A stretch of DNA of 5,062 nt, from assembly GCA_031269135.1 (NCBI GenBank), contig JAISZP010000283.1:1-5062 (forward strand), read 5' to 3'. The notes under the pieces are model-generated. The model saw only the letters and a list, made by a program, of their open reading frames with translations. It searched no databases and was not told where the DNA came from. Both the position numbers and the translations under genes were made by a program. The DNA is from Deltaproteobacteria bacterium. Its GTDB lineage: Bacteria > Desulfobacterota > Desulfarculia > Adiutricales > Adiutricaceae. This document shows positions 4,811 through 5,062 of the stretch, piece by piece. The stretch's first letter is position 1, and every line of letters starts with the position of its first letter.

Positions 4811-5062
4811 TTAAATCACTCTGTTAATCACGACGCCCGCCGAAGCTTGGTCGGCAATCTGGGCCACTTGTCCCAAAGCATTGTAGTTCTTAGGCAGGTA
4901 ATCGGAGGCGTGATAGTTGCTTTGGGCGTCGGCTAAAGCGCTGTAGTTCTGTTTGGTCAAATCAGGAATGTGGTTGTTCAGATGCCGCCCTACCGAGACC
5001 GGAGCGATTTGGGGCGTCAAATAGGTGGTGCGCTGCATAGGCCCCACGGAATTATGAGCCAT
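4811..5062 (-). CDS. Short protein of unknown function at window edge (possibly partial)
   Basis: The frame runs from an ATG at the last three bases of the window to a TAA at 4811, giving 83 residues. Because the ATG sits at the very edge, no ribosome binding site can be checked and the true start may lie outside. No family is recognised. The composition is rich in Ala, Asn, Gln and Tyr with few charged residues. An internal duplication is visible: LTKQNYSALADAQ (35-47) resembles LPKNYNALGQVAQ (56-68). No signal peptide or strong membrane segment is seen, and the C-terminus (GVVINRVI) is mildly hydrophobic. It is on the same strand as the AI-2E, SGNH and phosphofructokinase genes but separated from them by over 400 bp of repeat-rich DNA, so co-transcription is uncertain. 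The duplication and long frame make it more likely real than not. Confidence 0.6.
   Translation of the reverse strand: MAHNSVGPMQRTTYLTPQIAPVSVGRHLNNHIPDLTKQNYSALADAQSNYHASDYLPKNYNALGQVAQIADQASAGVVINRVI

Overview
The window looks like bacterial chromosomal DNA, probably from a Gram-negative anaerobe or host-associated bacterium; a Desulfobacterota/deltaproteobacterial-type organism is my guess from protein style only. Support is indirect: Shine-Dalgarno-type starts, compact coding DNA of mixed GC, AT-rich spacers loaded with short tandem repeats, and an atypical group-II phosphofructokinase. There are no rRNA or tRNA genes, no transposase or integrase, no CRISPR array and no phage genes that I can recognise.

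Layout: positions 1-257 are a gene-free, A-tract-rich leader with three 11-bp-phased TTTGAGAA repeats and a terminator-like hairpin just before a strong ribosome binding site. Positions 258-821 (+) encode a small cytoplasmic SGNH/GDSL hydrolase. It converges on a 453-codon 6-phosphofructokinase (955-2316, -), with a hairpin and a 17-bp tandem repeat between them. A 227-bp spacer upstream of the kinase holds a related 16-bp tandem repeat. Next, also on the minus strand, come a membrane-anchored or secreted SGNH/GDSL hydrolase (2544-3314) and, overlapping its start, an AI-2E family membrane protein (3247-4353). A spacer of more than 400 bp (4354-4810) holds hairpins, a doubtful small ORF and a 15-bp/7-bp repeat array. 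A short protein of unknown function (4811-5062, -) abuts the window edge.

How the genes relate: the AI-2E protein and the second hydrolase overlap and are probably co-transcribed and translationally coupled; the phosphofructokinase lies downstream on the same strand but has its own leader and good RBS. The two SGNH hydrolases are clear paralogues, one without and one with an N-terminal membrane segment and a repeat-rich linker, and they bracket the phosphofructokinase. No shared pathway is evident. I see no convincing new multi-gene system; the most unusual content is the intergenic repeat and hairpin elements, particularly a repeat family found on both sides of the phosphofructokinase gene.
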